A stretch of 64,000 nucleotides of DNA. Source: Actinokineospora auranticolor (GTDB taxonomy: Bacteria > Actinomycetota > Actinomycetes > Mycobacteriales > Pseudonocardiaceae). The notes beneath the pieces are model-generated. The model saw only the letters and a program-made list of their open reading frames with translations, was not told where the DNA came from and made no database searches. Numbering within the stretch: position 1 is the stretch's first letter; the number at the start of each line of letters is the position of its first letter. This document shows positions 27,189-36,504 of this stretch, one piece after another. The translations under genes and the position numbers were made by a program. The DNA is taken from positions 1 through 64,000 of the forward strand of contig NZ_PTIX01000015.1 in NCBI RefSeq assembly GCF_002934265.1, read 5' to 3'.

Positions 27189-28382
27189 ATGGGGGCGGCT
27201 ACCCAACAGGTGCGCCGGGCTGACCGATCGGGCTATGTCCAGGCGCTCGCCGTCAACCCCGACGGCACCGACCGCGCGCGGCTGACCACCCACCCCGAGT
27301 ACGACTCGTCGCCGGTGGTGTCGGCGGACGGGCGGAAAGTGGCGTTCATCAGCAGCCGGACCGGTGTCAACCAGATCTGGGTGATGAACGCCGACGGCAG
27401 CGGGCAGACCCAGGTCGGCGCCGACGGCGTGGTGGAGCGGGGATTCGTCGTGTGGACGCTGTCCTGGGCGCCGAACGGCCGGATCTTCTACTCGAACCGC
27501 GACGGCGTCATCGTGTCGGTGAACGCCGACGGCACCGGTGGCGCGTCCACCGGCATCACCGGGGCGGAACCCGCGGTGTCGCCCAACGGCACCCGCATCG
27601 CCTACGTGCCACCGCCCACCGGGATCGCCAACGGCAACCTGTGGGTCGCGGACCTCAACGGCGCCAACGCGATCCGCCTGACCGACAACCCCGACTACAC
27701 CAGCGCCTGGCACCCGGACTGGTCGCCCGACGGCACCCGCGTCGCGTTCACCCTCTTCAGCCGCGTCACCGCGGGCGTCGGCGTGGTCGGTGCCGACGGC
27801 AGTGGACTGTCCACTGTGCCCAGTGCGTCCACCGAGTACGGGCCCCAGTGGTCCCCGGACGGCGCCCGGATCCTGATCACCGGCGGCTACGGCCGCGTCT
27901 TCGACACCGTCAAGCCCGACGGCACCGGCCGCTCCCGCACCGCGGCCTCCCCGGGCGGTGCCACGGCCGCGCTCATGGCGGGCGACTGGGCCGTCGTCGT
28001 CCCCGCCGACGCCGCCGTGACCCTCACCGCCGCCGCGCCCATCACCGGCAGCCGCGTCGACTACACGATCGGCGTCGCCAACTCCGGCCCAGCGACCCTC
28101 GGCTCGGCGACCGTCGTCCTGACCCTGCCCGCGGGCATCACGCCCACCCTGGTCCCCGCAGGCTGCACCGCGTCCGGCAACCAGGTGTCCTGTGTGGTCG
28201 GCCCGCTGGAGCCGGGCAAGTCCACCCAGCGCGTGGTCCGCACCGTCGCGGACCTGCTCACCCTTGGTCAACGCACCGCCCGGGTCGTCAAGGTCGCCGG
28301 GACGCCGGTGGACCCCAACCCGGCCAACGACTCCGCGACCGCGACCTGCGACACGGTCCTGGGACTGCTCATCACCTGCTGA
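27189..28382 (+). CDS. TolB-like beta-propeller with DUF11 domain, no signal peptide
   Basis: The 397-residue product begins directly with propeller repeats. Blades carry the motif VNPDGTDRARLT, MNADGSGQTQ or WSPDGTRVAF and similar (residues 18-270). A C-terminal DUF11-like immunoglobulin domain follows (VDYTIGVANSGPATLGSATV, then DPNPANDSA). Such proteins are normally secreted, but no signal peptide is present here. The sequence upstream of 27189 is only 66 bases long and does not supply one in frame. The gene is probably 5'-truncated. Its end overlaps the converging acetyltransferase relic by 11 bases. Confidence 0.7.
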   Translation: MGAATQQVRRADRSGYVQALAVNPDGTDRARLTTHPEYDSSPVVSADGRKVAFISSRTGVNQIWVMNADGSGQTQVGADGVVERGFVVWTLSWAPNGRIFYSNRDGVIVSVNADGTGGASTGITGAEPAVSPNGTRIAYVPPPTGIANGNLWVADLNGANAIRLTDNPDYTSAWHPDWSPDGTRVAFTLFSRVTAGVGVVGADGSGLSTVPSASTEYGPQWSPDGARILITGGYGRVFDTVKPDGTGRSRTAASPGGATAALMAGDWAVVVPADAAVTLTAAAPITGSRVDYTIGVANSGPATLGSATVVLTLPAGITPTLVPAGCTASGNQVSCVVGPLEPGKSTQRVVRTVADLLTLGQRTARVVKVAGTPVDPNPANDSATATCDTVLGLLITC

Positions 28383-28913
28383 CGCCGCGTTCGCGGGACA
28401 TCAGCGCGGCGGTCTTGTCGGGCAGGTCCACGGTGCCGAGGAAGGTGTAACCGGACCGTTCGAACGTCTTGATCGAGGATGCGTTGCGCGAGTCGGGTTC
28501 GGCGACGACGCGGCGGCCTCGGGGTGGGCGGCGAGGACGGCGTCGGTCACGGCGGTCAGGAGGTGGTGGCCGAGACCGCGGCCCCGGTGGTGGGCCGGAC
28601 CGATGAGCAGGTGCACGCCGAGGTCGTCGGGATGCGCGGGGTAGCACCGGGCGAGCGGGTCCGCGGCTACCCGGTAGACCTCCCAGTAGCTCATCGCCTC
28701 GGTGCCGAGGTGCCCGATCCAGGCGTCGCGTTCGGCGGCGGTGGCGCGGAGGTAGTCGACGATCCTCCGCTGTGACCAGGCCATGTTCCAGTAGCGGGCC
28801 ACCTCGGGGTCGTTCATCCAAGCGCGCACCAGTTCCGCGTCCGCCACCGGATCGACCGGCCGCAGGTGGAAGTCACCCGCGGGTACCGGCACCGGGTCGT
28901 CGGCGGTGATCAC
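28372..28913 (-). pseudogene. GNAT acetyltransferase (siderophore type), frameshifted
   Basis: From a GTG at 28913 the frame reads a GNAT domain of the IucB/MbtK-like type: FHLRPVDPVADAELVRAWMN, then VARYWNMAW, then LGVHLLIGPAHHRGRGLGHH. Near 28505 the frame must shift to recover the end (VVAEPDSRNASSIKTFERSG, then TFLGTVDLPDKTAALMSRE), which stops at 28372. The start overlaps the stop of the synthetase relic (GTGA), so they were one operon. These enzymes acylate a hydroxylamine or amine during siderophore assembly. One frameshift separates this from an intact gene. Confidence 0.75.
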
Positions 28914-30489
28914 GCGAGCGGGTTGGCGATGTCGACGTAGACCGACTGCCCGTCGACCGGGCCGATCATCGGCCAGCCGTTGAGCGCCGAGCGCGCCGAC
29001 GAGGCCGAGGAGGTTGTTGACGCCGACGTAGTAGCCGAGGCGTTCGTCGATCACCGCGTCGGGGCACCAGGTGCCGAGGTCCCGCCCCACGCCCGGTTGC
29101 CACCGCGAGAGCGCGTCGGCGCGCTCGGCGGAGAAGTAGTACCCCTGGTTGTCCCGGTAGCGCCCACCTGAGGGCAGGCCGGACTCGTCCAGCACAACGA
29201 GCGTGTTCTGCTGGTGCGCCTCCAAACCGAGGCCGTGCGCACCGTACAAACACAGCACCGGGGCGATGACGGCGTCGAGGTAGCGCGCCAACCACTCCTC
29301 TGCGACCTCCTGGGTCTCCCTGCCGTCCCGTCGAGCGAGGTCGTGGAAGAGGGCGCCCAGGGTGGACCGGCCACCGGGTCGGTCCGGGCGTGACGCGGTC
29401 AGCCCGGCCAGGCACGAGACGCGCTCCCCGTGCCGGAAGGGGTTGTCGCGCAGTACCACCTCCAACCCGCGCGCGCCGCGGACCGCGAGCCACGCCGGAT
29501 CGCGGACGACGTCGAAGTCCGGGTACGCGGCCCGCAGGTCCGCGCCCAGCCCCGCCGCCAGCAGCCGGTGCACGGCGATCCCCCGCGCCAGCTCGACCGG
29601 CAGGTGCTCCCGGCGGGAGTTCGTGATCCGCAACCCCAGGGACAGCTTCAGCATCACCGGCGCGTCCGGCCGGTAGACCGTGCGCAACGACGAGGTCGGG
29701 GACCACTGTGGTCCCGCCGACCCCAACGGCACCAACGCGCCCCGGTCCAGCAACTCCCCGACCCCGGGCCGGGTCACCAGGTCACCCGCCTGCCACGGGT
29801 GCGCGGGTACGGCGGTGAACCCCTCCGGCACGACCAACTCCGGTGCCTGCTCCGCCACCACCCGGTCGGCGGGCGTGGCCAAGGCCGAGTCCTGGTCCAC
29901 CAACTCCGCTGCCACGGCGAACCAGCTCAGCGCGAACTCCCCGCGCAGCTCGGGGGAACACGTCCGCGCCGATTCCCCGGTCAGACCCTCCCGGCTCGCT
30001 GGTGACGGGTGCAGCGGGTGCCCCAGCACGAGTGACTGCTCACCGGCGAGGAAATCGAGCGCCCCCGAAGGGTGTTCCGCGCGCCGGGCCTCGACCTGTC
30101 GCGCCACCCGCCTGCGGGAATCCAGCACGCGGCCCACCATGTCGGCGACCGCGTCGGACGGTGCCCGCGACGCCTCGGACGCCGCCTCCGTGGCCAGCAG
30201 CGCGGCGACCGCAGTGGAGTCCAACCGGACCCCGCGCTCGGTGTTTCACCGGCCCGAACCGGTGGTGGCCCGTTCGCGACCAGTAGTGCACCCGGACCCG
30301 CAACCGCGCCCCGGAAGCGGGCAGCGACAACGCCAGGACGTCGCCATCGGGCTCCGCGACGCGGGTTTCCCGCACCCAGCACCGCACCAGGTTCTCCGCG
30401 GCGGCGAGGTCGGCGACCTCGTCCGGGTCCGCGACGGACAGCAGCGGTTCGTGGGCCGCGGTCACGGCCGCACTGTCCGTTCCGGACAC
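28910..30489 (-). pseudogene. IucA/IucC-family NIS siderophore synthetase, disrupted
   Basis: Three reading frames are needed. From about 30489 to 30245 an N-terminal segment reads LAAAENLVRCWVRETRV and HYWSRTGHHRFGPV. From about 30244 to 28985 the core reads GHPLHPSPASREGL, then VPAHPWQ, SSLRTVYRP, LKLSLGLRITNSRREH, GLGLEAHQQNTLVVLDESG and RDNQGYYFS, all IucA/IucC motifs. A third frame ends in GQSVYVDIANPLA. Between the core and that end about 60 residues of the usual C-terminal domain are missing. This was an NTP-dependent synthetase joining citrate or similar acids to amines; it is now non-functional unless these are sequence errors. Confidence 0.8.
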
Positions 30490-30739
30490 CGGATCCGTGA
30501 CGTTCGGTCCTCCCACGGCGGTCGGCTGGTCCCGCCCACGCTCTCCGCCGCCACCACCGCGTGAGAATCCCCGTAACGCCATTGCCGGTGAAATGAACCC
30601 GACGTCGCACGGGCGCGGACCCTGCGTGGTCCCGCGCTGCTCCAAACCGGTGTCGACCGGTTCCCACCCTGATGGACGAGTTTCGCGGTTCGCCCCACGC
30701 GGTTAAGTGACCCTTGATCAACCCCGAGCAGGAGGCCGG

Positions 30740-31492
30740 ATGACCACGGACGCGTTCACGGTGTTCCCATCCATCCACGTCGCCCGCGGGCGGGTGGTGC
30801 ACCTCGTGGGCGACGGCCACGTACCCGAACCCGTCCGGGTCGACCCGGTCCGCACCGCGCTGGAGTTCCAGCGGCAGGGCGCGACCTGGCTGCACCTGGT
30901 CGCCGTCGACGACGACATCGACACCGTCCGCCGGGTCATCGGCGCGGTGGACATCGACGTGCAGCTGATGTGCCGCGACACCCTGACCGACGACGCCTCC
31001 CTCGACCGCGCGCTCGCCACCGGGTGCGCCCGGCTCAACCTCGGCCGGTCCGCCCTCACCGACCTCGACTGGTGCGCCCGCGCCGTCTCCCGGCACAGCG
31101 ACCGCCTGGGGGTGAGCCTCCCGGTGCGCACCGTCGACGACGCCCGCCACGTCGCGGGACCCGGTCACGGGACGACCGTCGCCACCCTCACCGACGTCAT
31201 CACCACCCTCGACCAAGCGGGCTGCACCCGGTACGTGGTCACCGACGTGACCCGCGAAGGCACCTTGTCCGGCCCGAACTTCCCCCTGTTCGAGGACGTC
31301 TGCGCCGCGACCCCGACCCCGGTCCTGGCGGCGGGCGGCATCAGCTCCCTCGGCGAGCTCCGCTCCGTCGCGACGCTCGCGCCCCGCGGTGTGGCGGGCG
31401 CCATCATCGGCCGTGCCCTCTACGCCAACGCGTTCACCTTCTCCCAGGCCCTGAGCGCCACGACGGGGAGCGGTCAGTCGAGGTCGGTGTAG
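30740..31492 (+). CDS. HisA/PriA-like TIM-barrel protein lacking catalytic Asp
   Basis: The 250-residue barrel aligns end to end with phosphoribosyl isomerase A: ALATGCARLNLGRSALTDLD, then YVVTDVTREGTLSGPNFPLF, then VLAAGGISSLGELRS and GVAGAIIGRALYA. The N-terminal catalytic Asp of L-P-A-V-D-V is His13 in FPSIHVARG. The following substrate Arg is His21, and the S-G-G-I-R phosphate loop reads QLMCRDTLTDD. The second catalytic Asp (Asp169) is kept. It is unlikely to isomerise ProFAR. The ATG at 30740 follows GGAGG. It stands beside, and divergent from, the siderophore relic, with no histidine genes nearby. Confidence 0.8.
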   Translation: MTTDAFTVFPSIHVARGRVVHLVGDGHVPEPVRVDPVRTALEFQRQGATWLHLVAVDDDIDTVRRVIGAVDIDVQLMCRDTLTDDASLDRALATGCARLNLGRSALTDLDWCARAVSRHSDRLGVSLPVRTVDDARHVAGPGHGTTVATLTDVITTLDQAGCTRYVVTDVTREGTLSGPNFPLFEDVCAATPTPVLAAGGISSLGELRSVATLAPRGVAGAIIGRALYANAFTFSQALSATTGSGQSRSV

Positions 31493-32823
31493 TCGGCGAG
31501 TTCCGGCGGGATCCCGCGTTCGAAGGTCGTGCTGTGGAAGTCGACCTGGGGGTCGGTGGGTGAATCGGTGCGCGGCGCCGGGATCGGGCAGAACTCGGCG
31601 CCGTGGAAGTCCGCGTTGGCGGTGAAGGTGGCGGCGCCGAAGTTGGTGGTGCCGCCGAAGACCGTGGTGCGGAAGTCGGCGTAGCCGGTGAAGCCCGCCG
31701 CGCCGAAGTTGGCGCCGTCGTGGAAGTGGGTGCGCTCGAAGTCGGCGCCGTCGGTGAAGGTCGTGGAACCGAAGTTCGCGCTGTGGGTGAACTGCGCGGA
31801 CTCGAAGTCGGCGCCGTCGCCGAAGGTGCTCCACTCGAAGTCCGCGGTGGCGAAGGTCGCCGCCTCGAAGTTGGCGTACTCGGTGAAGGTGGTCCACTCG
31901 AAGTCCGCGTCGGCCGCGAAGCGCGTGGCGCCGAAGTTGGCGCCGCCGGTGAAGGTGGTCGCGCCGAAGTCGGCGTCGCCGGAGAAGGCGGCCGAGGCGA
32001 AGTCGGCGTAGCCGACGAAGGTGGCGGAGCGGAAGACCGCCGTGCGCACCGCGCACCGCCGCAGGCTGAAGCCGACCAGCGTCGCCGCGGTGAGGTCGAG
32101 GTCGATGTCGCGCCAGAACGTCGACAGCGGGCCGTCGGTGTGCTCGCCCGGGCAGAGGTGCGCGGTGATCAGGCGCTGCGCGGTGAGGCGGACCTCGCGC
32201 TCCTGGAGGCGCTCGCGGTAGGTCGCCCGGTAGGTGTCCTCGATCTGCTCGACGGGCAGGTCGTCGCTGGTGTCGTCGGGCAGTTCGCACGGCATCCGCA
32301 GGCACGCGCACAGCACGTTCACGATGGTCTGCCGCTGGCCCGGGTTGTCCTGGGCCAGCCGTTCGAGGGCGTAGAGGCCACCGAGCCGGACCGGGGCGTG
32401 CGGCGAGCCGAGCAGCTCCACGGCCTTGGTGTAGAGGTCGGTGATCCGCCGGGCGGCGGCGTCGTCGCGGGTGTCGGCGGCGACCCGCTCCCGCAGCGCG
32501 AACGCGAGCGCGGTGTCGGCCTGGTCGCGGTCCTTCTGCCGCAGGGCGATCTCGGTGCTGCGCTGCCTGCGCGCGGCGAGCAGCAGCGCCGCCGCGCCCC
32601 CGGTGCCGACCACGATCGACCCCGCCGTCCGGATCGCGTCGAGCTTGAGCCGGTCGGCCTCGGTGTCGCGGTCGGTGTGCCCCATCAGCAGCCACGCCGT
32701 CACCGCACCCCCCACCGCCACGATCAGCACCGCCCACGCGATGATCACCTTCACGGAGAGCACGGTGTAGCGCACCGGCGCGTCGTGCTCGACGGGTCCG
32801 CGTCGTGCCGAGTCGGTTGTCAC
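31474..32823 (-). CDS. Membrane-anchored pentapeptide-repeat protein
   Basis: The 449-residue product has two N-terminal transmembrane segments (about residues 24-47, VKVIIAWAVLIVAVGGAVTA, and 63-85, IRTAGSIVVGTGGAAALLLA). A helical region with R-L-G-G-L-Y-A-L-E-R-L-A follows, then about 30 pentapeptide repeats of the A-D/N-F-x-x type (FADFASAAF-like, residues 275-430) forming a right-handed beta-helix. The same membrane-plus-repeat layout is common in actinobacteria; its function is unknown. The GTG at 32823 is the likely start. Its 3' end overlaps that of the HisA-like gene by 19 bases. The repeats create a long artificial frame on the opposite strand. Confidence 0.88.
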   Translation of the reverse strand: MTTDSARRGPVEHDAPVRYTVLSVKVIIAWAVLIVAVGGAVTAWLLMGHTDRDTEADRLKLDAIRTAGSIVVGTGGAAALLLAARRQRSTEIALRQKDRDQADTALAFALRERVAADTRDDAAARRITDLYTKAVELLGSPHAPVRLGGLYALERLAQDNPGQRQTIVNVLCACLRMPCELPDDTSDDLPVEQIEDTYRATYRERLQEREVRLTAQRLITAHLCPGEHTDGPLSTFWRDIDLDLTAATLVGFSLRRCAVRTAVFRSATFVGYADFASAAFSGDADFGATTFTGGANFGATRFAADADFEWTTFTEYANFEAATFATADFEWSTFGDGADFESAQFTHSANFGSTTFTDGADFERTHFHDGANFGAAGFTGYADFRTTVFGGTTNFGAATFTANADFHGAEFCPIPAPRTDSPTDPQVDFHSTTFERGIPPELADYTDLD

Positions 32824-32891
32824 CCCACCAGCGTCGCGCCGGCACGGCGGCCGGACCGCCAACCGTCAACCGATCGGGTGGCGCGCCCGGG

Positions 32892-33074
32892 CTACCCGGT
32901 GGTACCCGGCGCCAGGTCCCAGGTCTGGCCGGGCACGCCCGCGACCGTGACACCCACCGTGCCGCCGCCGGGGTCGGCGGTGAGCAACCGCTGGGCAGCC
33001 GGGTCCGCCGACGCGGGCGAGACGATGAACATGCTGGTCGCGGCCATGGCGGCGGCCACCGCTGTGGTCCTCAT
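32892..33074 (-). CDS. Small secreted protein, 60 residues
   Basis: The ATG at 33074 encodes a clear Sec signal peptide (RTTAVAAAMAATSMFIVSPA, then SADPA) and a mature part of about 36 residues containing GVTVAGVPGQTWDLAPG. No strong ribosome binding site is visible. The length and signal resemble small secreted actinobacterial proteins, but no family is recognised. It lies 40 bases downstream of the alpha/beta hydrolase on the same strand. Confidence 0.5.
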   Translation of the reverse strand: MRTTAVAAAMAATSMFIVSPASADPAAQRLLTADPGGGTVGVTVAGVPGQTWDLAPGTTG

Positions 33075-33114
33075 GGGCGAGGCGTAGCCGCCCCGCGCCG
33101 GACCGGACGCGGCG

Positions 33115-33921
33115 TCACACCATCCGCTGGGACTTGGCGGGCAGCTCCCCGGCGAGGAACGCGGAGATGATCGCGGCCGTGGCGGCCGGGTGGGTCAGCG
33201 CGGGGGAGTGGCCCGCGCCGTCGACGGTCTGGATGTCGGTCGACCCCGGCAGGTGGTCGCGCAGGAGCGCCATGCGCTCGACCGGGATCGAGACGTCCTC
33301 TGAGCCGCGCAGGAGCAGGGCCGGGCAGGTGATCTCAGCGAGCCGGTCGACGATGTCGTCCCGGGTGATCAGGCAGTCCACCGGGGCGCCGAGCGGAACC
33401 CCGCGCTCGCGCCAGCGCGCCGCCCACACCGCCGCCAGGCGCTCGTCGCCGACGATCTGGCGGGACAGGGGGACGATCAGGTCGTCGATCGGTCCCGAAG
33501 CGGTGAGAGCCGCGAACAGCTGGGTGTACTGCGCGCGGTCGTCCGCGGCGAGGGCGGACGCCTCCGTGTCCATCAGCACCAGCGACGTCACCCGCTCCGG
33601 TGCGAGCAGAGCGGTGCGCAGGGCGATGAAACCGCCTTGGCTGACCCCGCCGACGACGGCGCGCTCGACGCCGAGCGCGTCCATCAGCTGGAGCTGTCCC
33701 CGTGCCAGGTCCCAGTACGTGTACGGCGAGCCGTCGGAGGTGGTGTCGCCGTGTCCGGCGCTGTCCCACGTGATGACGCGGTAGCGCGGGGCCAGCGCGG
33801 TGGCCAGGTCCGCGAACATCGTCTTGTCCAGGCCGAAGCCGTGGGCGAGCAGGACCACCGCACCATCACCGCCGGGGTCGAGCACGGCCAACTCCAGCCC
33901 GTCCACGGTCACCTTCGGCAT
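33115..33921 (-). CDS. Alpha/beta-fold hydrolase
   Basis: The 268-residue cytoplasmic hydrolase has an oxyanion-hole motif LLAHGFGLDKTMFADL near residue 25. The nucleophile elbow GGVSQGGF places the catalytic Ser around residue 95. An acidic residue sits in LLLRGSEDVSIP, and the His is in VDGAGHSPALTHP. The pattern fits esterases or 3-oxoadipate enol-lactonase-like hydrolases. The substrate is not defined, and the neighbours give no pathway clue. Confidence 0.9.
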   Translation of the reverse strand: MPKVTVDGLELAVLDPGGDGAVVLLAHGFGLDKTMFADLATALAPRYRVITWDSAGHGDTTSDGSPYTYWDLARGQLQLMDALGVERAVVGGVSQGGFIALRTALLAPERVTSLVLMDTEASALAADDRAQYTQLFAALTASGPIDDLIVPLSRQIVGDERLAAVWAARWRERGVPLGAPVDCLITRDDIVDRLAEITCPALLLRGSEDVSIPVERMALLRDHLPGSTDIQTVDGAGHSPALTHPAATAAIISAFLAGELPAKSQRMV

Positions 33922-34072
33922 CCCCGTCCTCCTCCGCGTCGCGACATCCCAGGGATATCACGCGCGGGACCTGGCGGTGGCGTTCCGCCGCGGCTGTGAT
34001 CACCGCGGCGGAACGCCACGTCCACCTCGACGCGCCGCCCCAGCGGCCGGGGTGGTGTCCCCCCTGCGTGGG

Positions 34073-34537
34073 TCAGGCGCCGCGGTTGCCGCAGCGCGCG
34101 GGGGCGGGTGGCAGGACGACGGTGCCGTCGATGACCTCACCGGTGTCGTGGCGGACGGCGTGGGCCCTCATGTGCTCCACCGTGTTGCGCGCGGCGGGCG
34201 TCATGTGGACCTCGCGGAGCCCGGTGGGCGTCGAGACGTCGTCGGGGTTGGTGAAGAACACGACGTCGTTGTCGGTGAAGGTGACCGTCCAGTGCTGACC
34301 TGCGCCCCGGGTGGCGATCTCGAACTCTTCCCCGACGACCAGCGCCCCCGGTACCGGCCCGTCGTCGTCGTACATCGACTTGAGCGTCCACGGCGTGCCG
34401 TTGCCGCCCACACCCTGTGCCCGCGCCGCCTGCCCGCAGGGCCGATCCTTGGCCTCGGCGGCGGTGGCGGTGGCCGTGACACCCACGAGGGCGAGCACGC
34501 CCACGGTGACCACGGCGGTGGGAACGCGCATGCGCAT
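34073..34537 (-). CDS. Secreted protein of unknown function
   Basis: The 154-residue product has a signal peptide (VPTAVVTVGVLALVGVTATA ending TAAEA). The mature domain contains two Cys (DRPCGQ near residue 34 and ARCGNRGA at the end) that could form a disulfide, and VGEEFEIATRGAGQHWTVTF. AAGGAGGTT precedes the two neighbouring ATGs. No family is recognised. It is divergent from the sigma factor gene across about 140 bases, so an ECF-controlled promoter is possible. Confidence 0.75.
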   Translation of the reverse strand: MRMRVPTAVVTVGVLALVGVTATATAAEAKDRPCGQAARAQGVGGNGTPWTLKSMYDDDGPVPGALVVGEEFEIATRGAGQHWTVTFTDNDVVFFTNPDDVSTPTGLREVHMTPAARNTVEHMRAHAVRHDTGEVIDGTVVLPPAPARCGNRGA

Positions 34538-34679
34538 CGCGGAACCTCCTTGCGTTTCGCGGAAAATCCCTACGGTGACCAGTACGCGCCGCTGTTACAC
34601 CGGCGGCCCGTGAACCCGGATCGGGGGTTGTGCGGATAACAGGTGACCGAACCGCGCAGTGCCCGCCCGAGAGGACGAG

Positions 34680-35267
34680 ATGACAGCAACCGACGCGGAG
34701 ATCATCGAACGATCACGGCGGGAGCCCGAGTCGTTCGCCGAGATCTTCGACCGGCACGCCCCGCACATCCACCGGTACCTGGCCCGGCGCCTGGGGCGGG
34801 AGGCGGCCGACGACGCGGTGGCCGAGACGTTCCTCGCCGCCTTCGACAAGCGGGAGCGCTACGACCGGGGCAGACCGGACGCCCGGCCGTGGCTCTACGG
34901 CATCGCGACCAACGTCGCGGGCGGCCACCGCCGCGCCGAGGCGCGCCGGTTCGGCGCCCGGCCGCACCCGGTCGACGCGCACGACCACGCCGACCGGGTG
35001 GCCGCCGACGTCACCGCCCGGTCGTTGCGCGCCCAGCTCACCGCGGCGCTGGGCGCCCTGTCACCGGGGGACCGGGACGTGCTGCTGCTGATCGCGTGGG
35101 AGCAGCTGGCCTACGAGGAAGTCGCCTCGGCACTGGACATCCCGGTCGGCACCGTCCGCTCCCGGCTCAACCGCGCCCGCCGCCTCGTGCGGGAGGCGCT
35201 CGGCGCCACCTCCACCACCGACACCATCGAGGAGCTGCTCAACAATGGACAACACCAGGCTCGATGA
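34680..35267 (+). CDS. ECF RNA polymerase sigma factor
   Basis: The 195-residue sigma factor has region 2 (FAEIFDRHAPHIHRYLARRL, then DDAVAETFLAAFDKRERYD and PWLYGIATNVAGGHRR) and region 4 (LGALSPGDRDVLLLIAWEQL, then YEEVASALDIPVGTVRSRLN). The ATG at 34680 after GAGAGGA is preferred over an upstream start at 34659. It overlaps the next gene by 23 bases. That gene encodes a single-pass protein, so the pair resembles a sigma/regulator module. Confidence 0.93.
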   Translation: MTATDAEIIERSRREPESFAEIFDRHAPHIHRYLARRLGREAADDAVAETFLAAFDKRERYDRGRPDARPWLYGIATNVAGGHRRAEARRFGARPHPVDAHDHADRVAADVTARSLRAQLTAALGALSPGDRDVLLLIAWEQLAYEEVASALDIPVGTVRSRLNRARRLVREALGATSTTDTIEELLNNGQHQAR

Positions 35268-36153
35268 CCTGACCCTCGTCCACGACCTCGGCGCGGACAC
35301 CCCGCTGCCCACGGCCGCGGACCTCGACCCGGTCCGGCAGCGGCTGGTCGCGGGCATCACCCGGCAGCGCACCTCCCGCCGCCGCTCCCGGATCGCGCTG
35401 GGGGGCACGACGATCGGCGTCGCCGCGGCGGCCGCCGCCGTGGTCGCCTTCTCCTTCGTCGGCGGCGACCCGCCCGCGCCGTCCACCGCCACCGGACAGG
35501 CCACCGCCCCGCCCGTCACGGACCCGGTGCGGCTGCTGGCCGCGGCCGCGAAGACCGCTCGCGCCCAGACCGGCCAGACCCCGCGGCCCGACCAGTTCGT
35601 CTACACCCGCACCGGCGACCGCGAGACCTGGTTCTCCGTGGACGGCAAGCACGACAGCCTCATGCGCAGGGCGGGCAGGGACACCCCCGTGCCCGGCTGT
35701 CGAGGCGGGGTGGAGGCCGTGGTGAAGGGGGACGACGTCGTCCCGGGGCAGTTCCAGCCCTGTGAGGTGCGTCCGGCGTACCGCTCGGACCTGCCCACGA
35801 CCACCGAGGCGATGATCACCTACCTGGCGGACAACGCCAGCGGCGAGCCGGGCGACATCAACGCCCGGGGCAAGGACATCCTGGGCCTGGCGACCGAGTC
35901 CATGCTCCCGCCCGCCACCCGTGCCGCGCTCTACGAGGCCGCCGCCCAGATCCCTGGTCTCACCGTCATCCCCAGCACCCAGGACGGCGCGGGCAGGCCC
36001 GGCGTCGGCATCACCTGGACCCAGCCGGAGGGGGATCCGGGGTCCGTCGGCGTGGTGATGGTCTTCGACCCCACCACCCACCAGTTCCTCGGCACCAACT
36101 TCGACTCGATGCGGGAACCGGTGATCGTGGACCAGCCGGGACAGCGTCCCTGA
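35245..36153 (+). CDS. CU044_5270-type membrane protein, putative sigma partner
   Basis: The 302-residue product has a short cytoplasmic N-terminus with LDPVRQRLVAGITRQRTSRR. One transmembrane helix follows (about residues 52-72, IALGGTTIGVAAAAAAVVAF), then an extracytoplasmic domain of about 230 residues. This layout is found repeatedly behind ECF sigma genes in actinomycetes (CU044_5270 family), where an anti-sigma role is suspected but not proven. It starts within the sigma gene, so translation is coupled. No anti-sigma zinc motif (HxxxCxxC) is present. Confidence 0.82.
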   Translation: MDNTRLDDLTLVHDLGADTPLPTAADLDPVRQRLVAGITRQRTSRRRSRIALGGTTIGVAAAAAAVVAFSFVGGDPPAPSTATGQATAPPVTDPVRLLAAAAKTARAQTGQTPRPDQFVYTRTGDRETWFSVDGKHDSLMRRAGRDTPVPGCRGGVEAVVKGDDVVPGQFQPCEVRPAYRSDLPTTTEAMITYLADNASGEPGDINARGKDILGLATESMLPPATRAALYEAAAQIPGLTVIPSTQDGAGRPGVGITWTQPEGDPGSVGVVMVFDPTTHQFLGTNFDSMREPVIVDQPGQRP

Positions 36154-36289
36154 AGCTCCAACCCCTGATCCGATCCGCCGCCCGGGGCAGGCCGCGATTT
36201 GATCTCGCCTGCCCTGTCCATCCACAGGATTTCGCGGCCGCTTCCACCTCACCCCAGCGCCGGTAGACTGGAGCAGGGCTGTCCCCGTT

Positions 36290-36500
36290 ACCTTCTTCGT
36301 AGCTCCTGATCAAGGAGTGCTGGTCGCCAGGCCCGGCATGACTTGCTTCCCCAGTCGAACGCATGATCCGGGGGACCGGGTTTGGTGCGTGGGTGGACCG
36401 CTGATAGGGACACGGCCGCCCTCTGGGCAGGTCTCGTCGTAACGTGGTTGCGGCCGTCGGTGCGTGACTGGCGACCAGGACACGACGAGACGTGAGGACC
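36290..36500 (+). ncRNA. Candidate IS110 bridge (seek) RNA
   Basis: IS110-family elements encode a structured guide RNA in the noncoding end next to the transposase. Here the 5' noncoding part holds ACGGCCGC (36412-36419) pairing perfectly with GCGGCCGT (36450-36457) around a 30-base loop. A CTCCT/AGGAG hairpin lies near 36303-36317, and a small CACG/CGTG hairpin at 36481-36494. ATAGGGACAC just before the main stem is identical to the right end of the element, as expected for a donor-guide segment. The exact RNA ends are not determined. Confidence 0.4.
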
Positions 36501-36504
36501 GTTG

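Noticed and set aside
29981-32953. A 990-residue reverse frame across several genes
   Set aside because: It spans the siderophore relic, the HisA-like gene and the pentapeptide gene in a non-coding frame and has no family motif.
31603-33087. A repetitive 494-residue protein on the forward strand (EVGAV-type repeats)
   Set aside because: It is the antisense of the pentapeptide-repeat gene; the periodicity comes from the real repeats.
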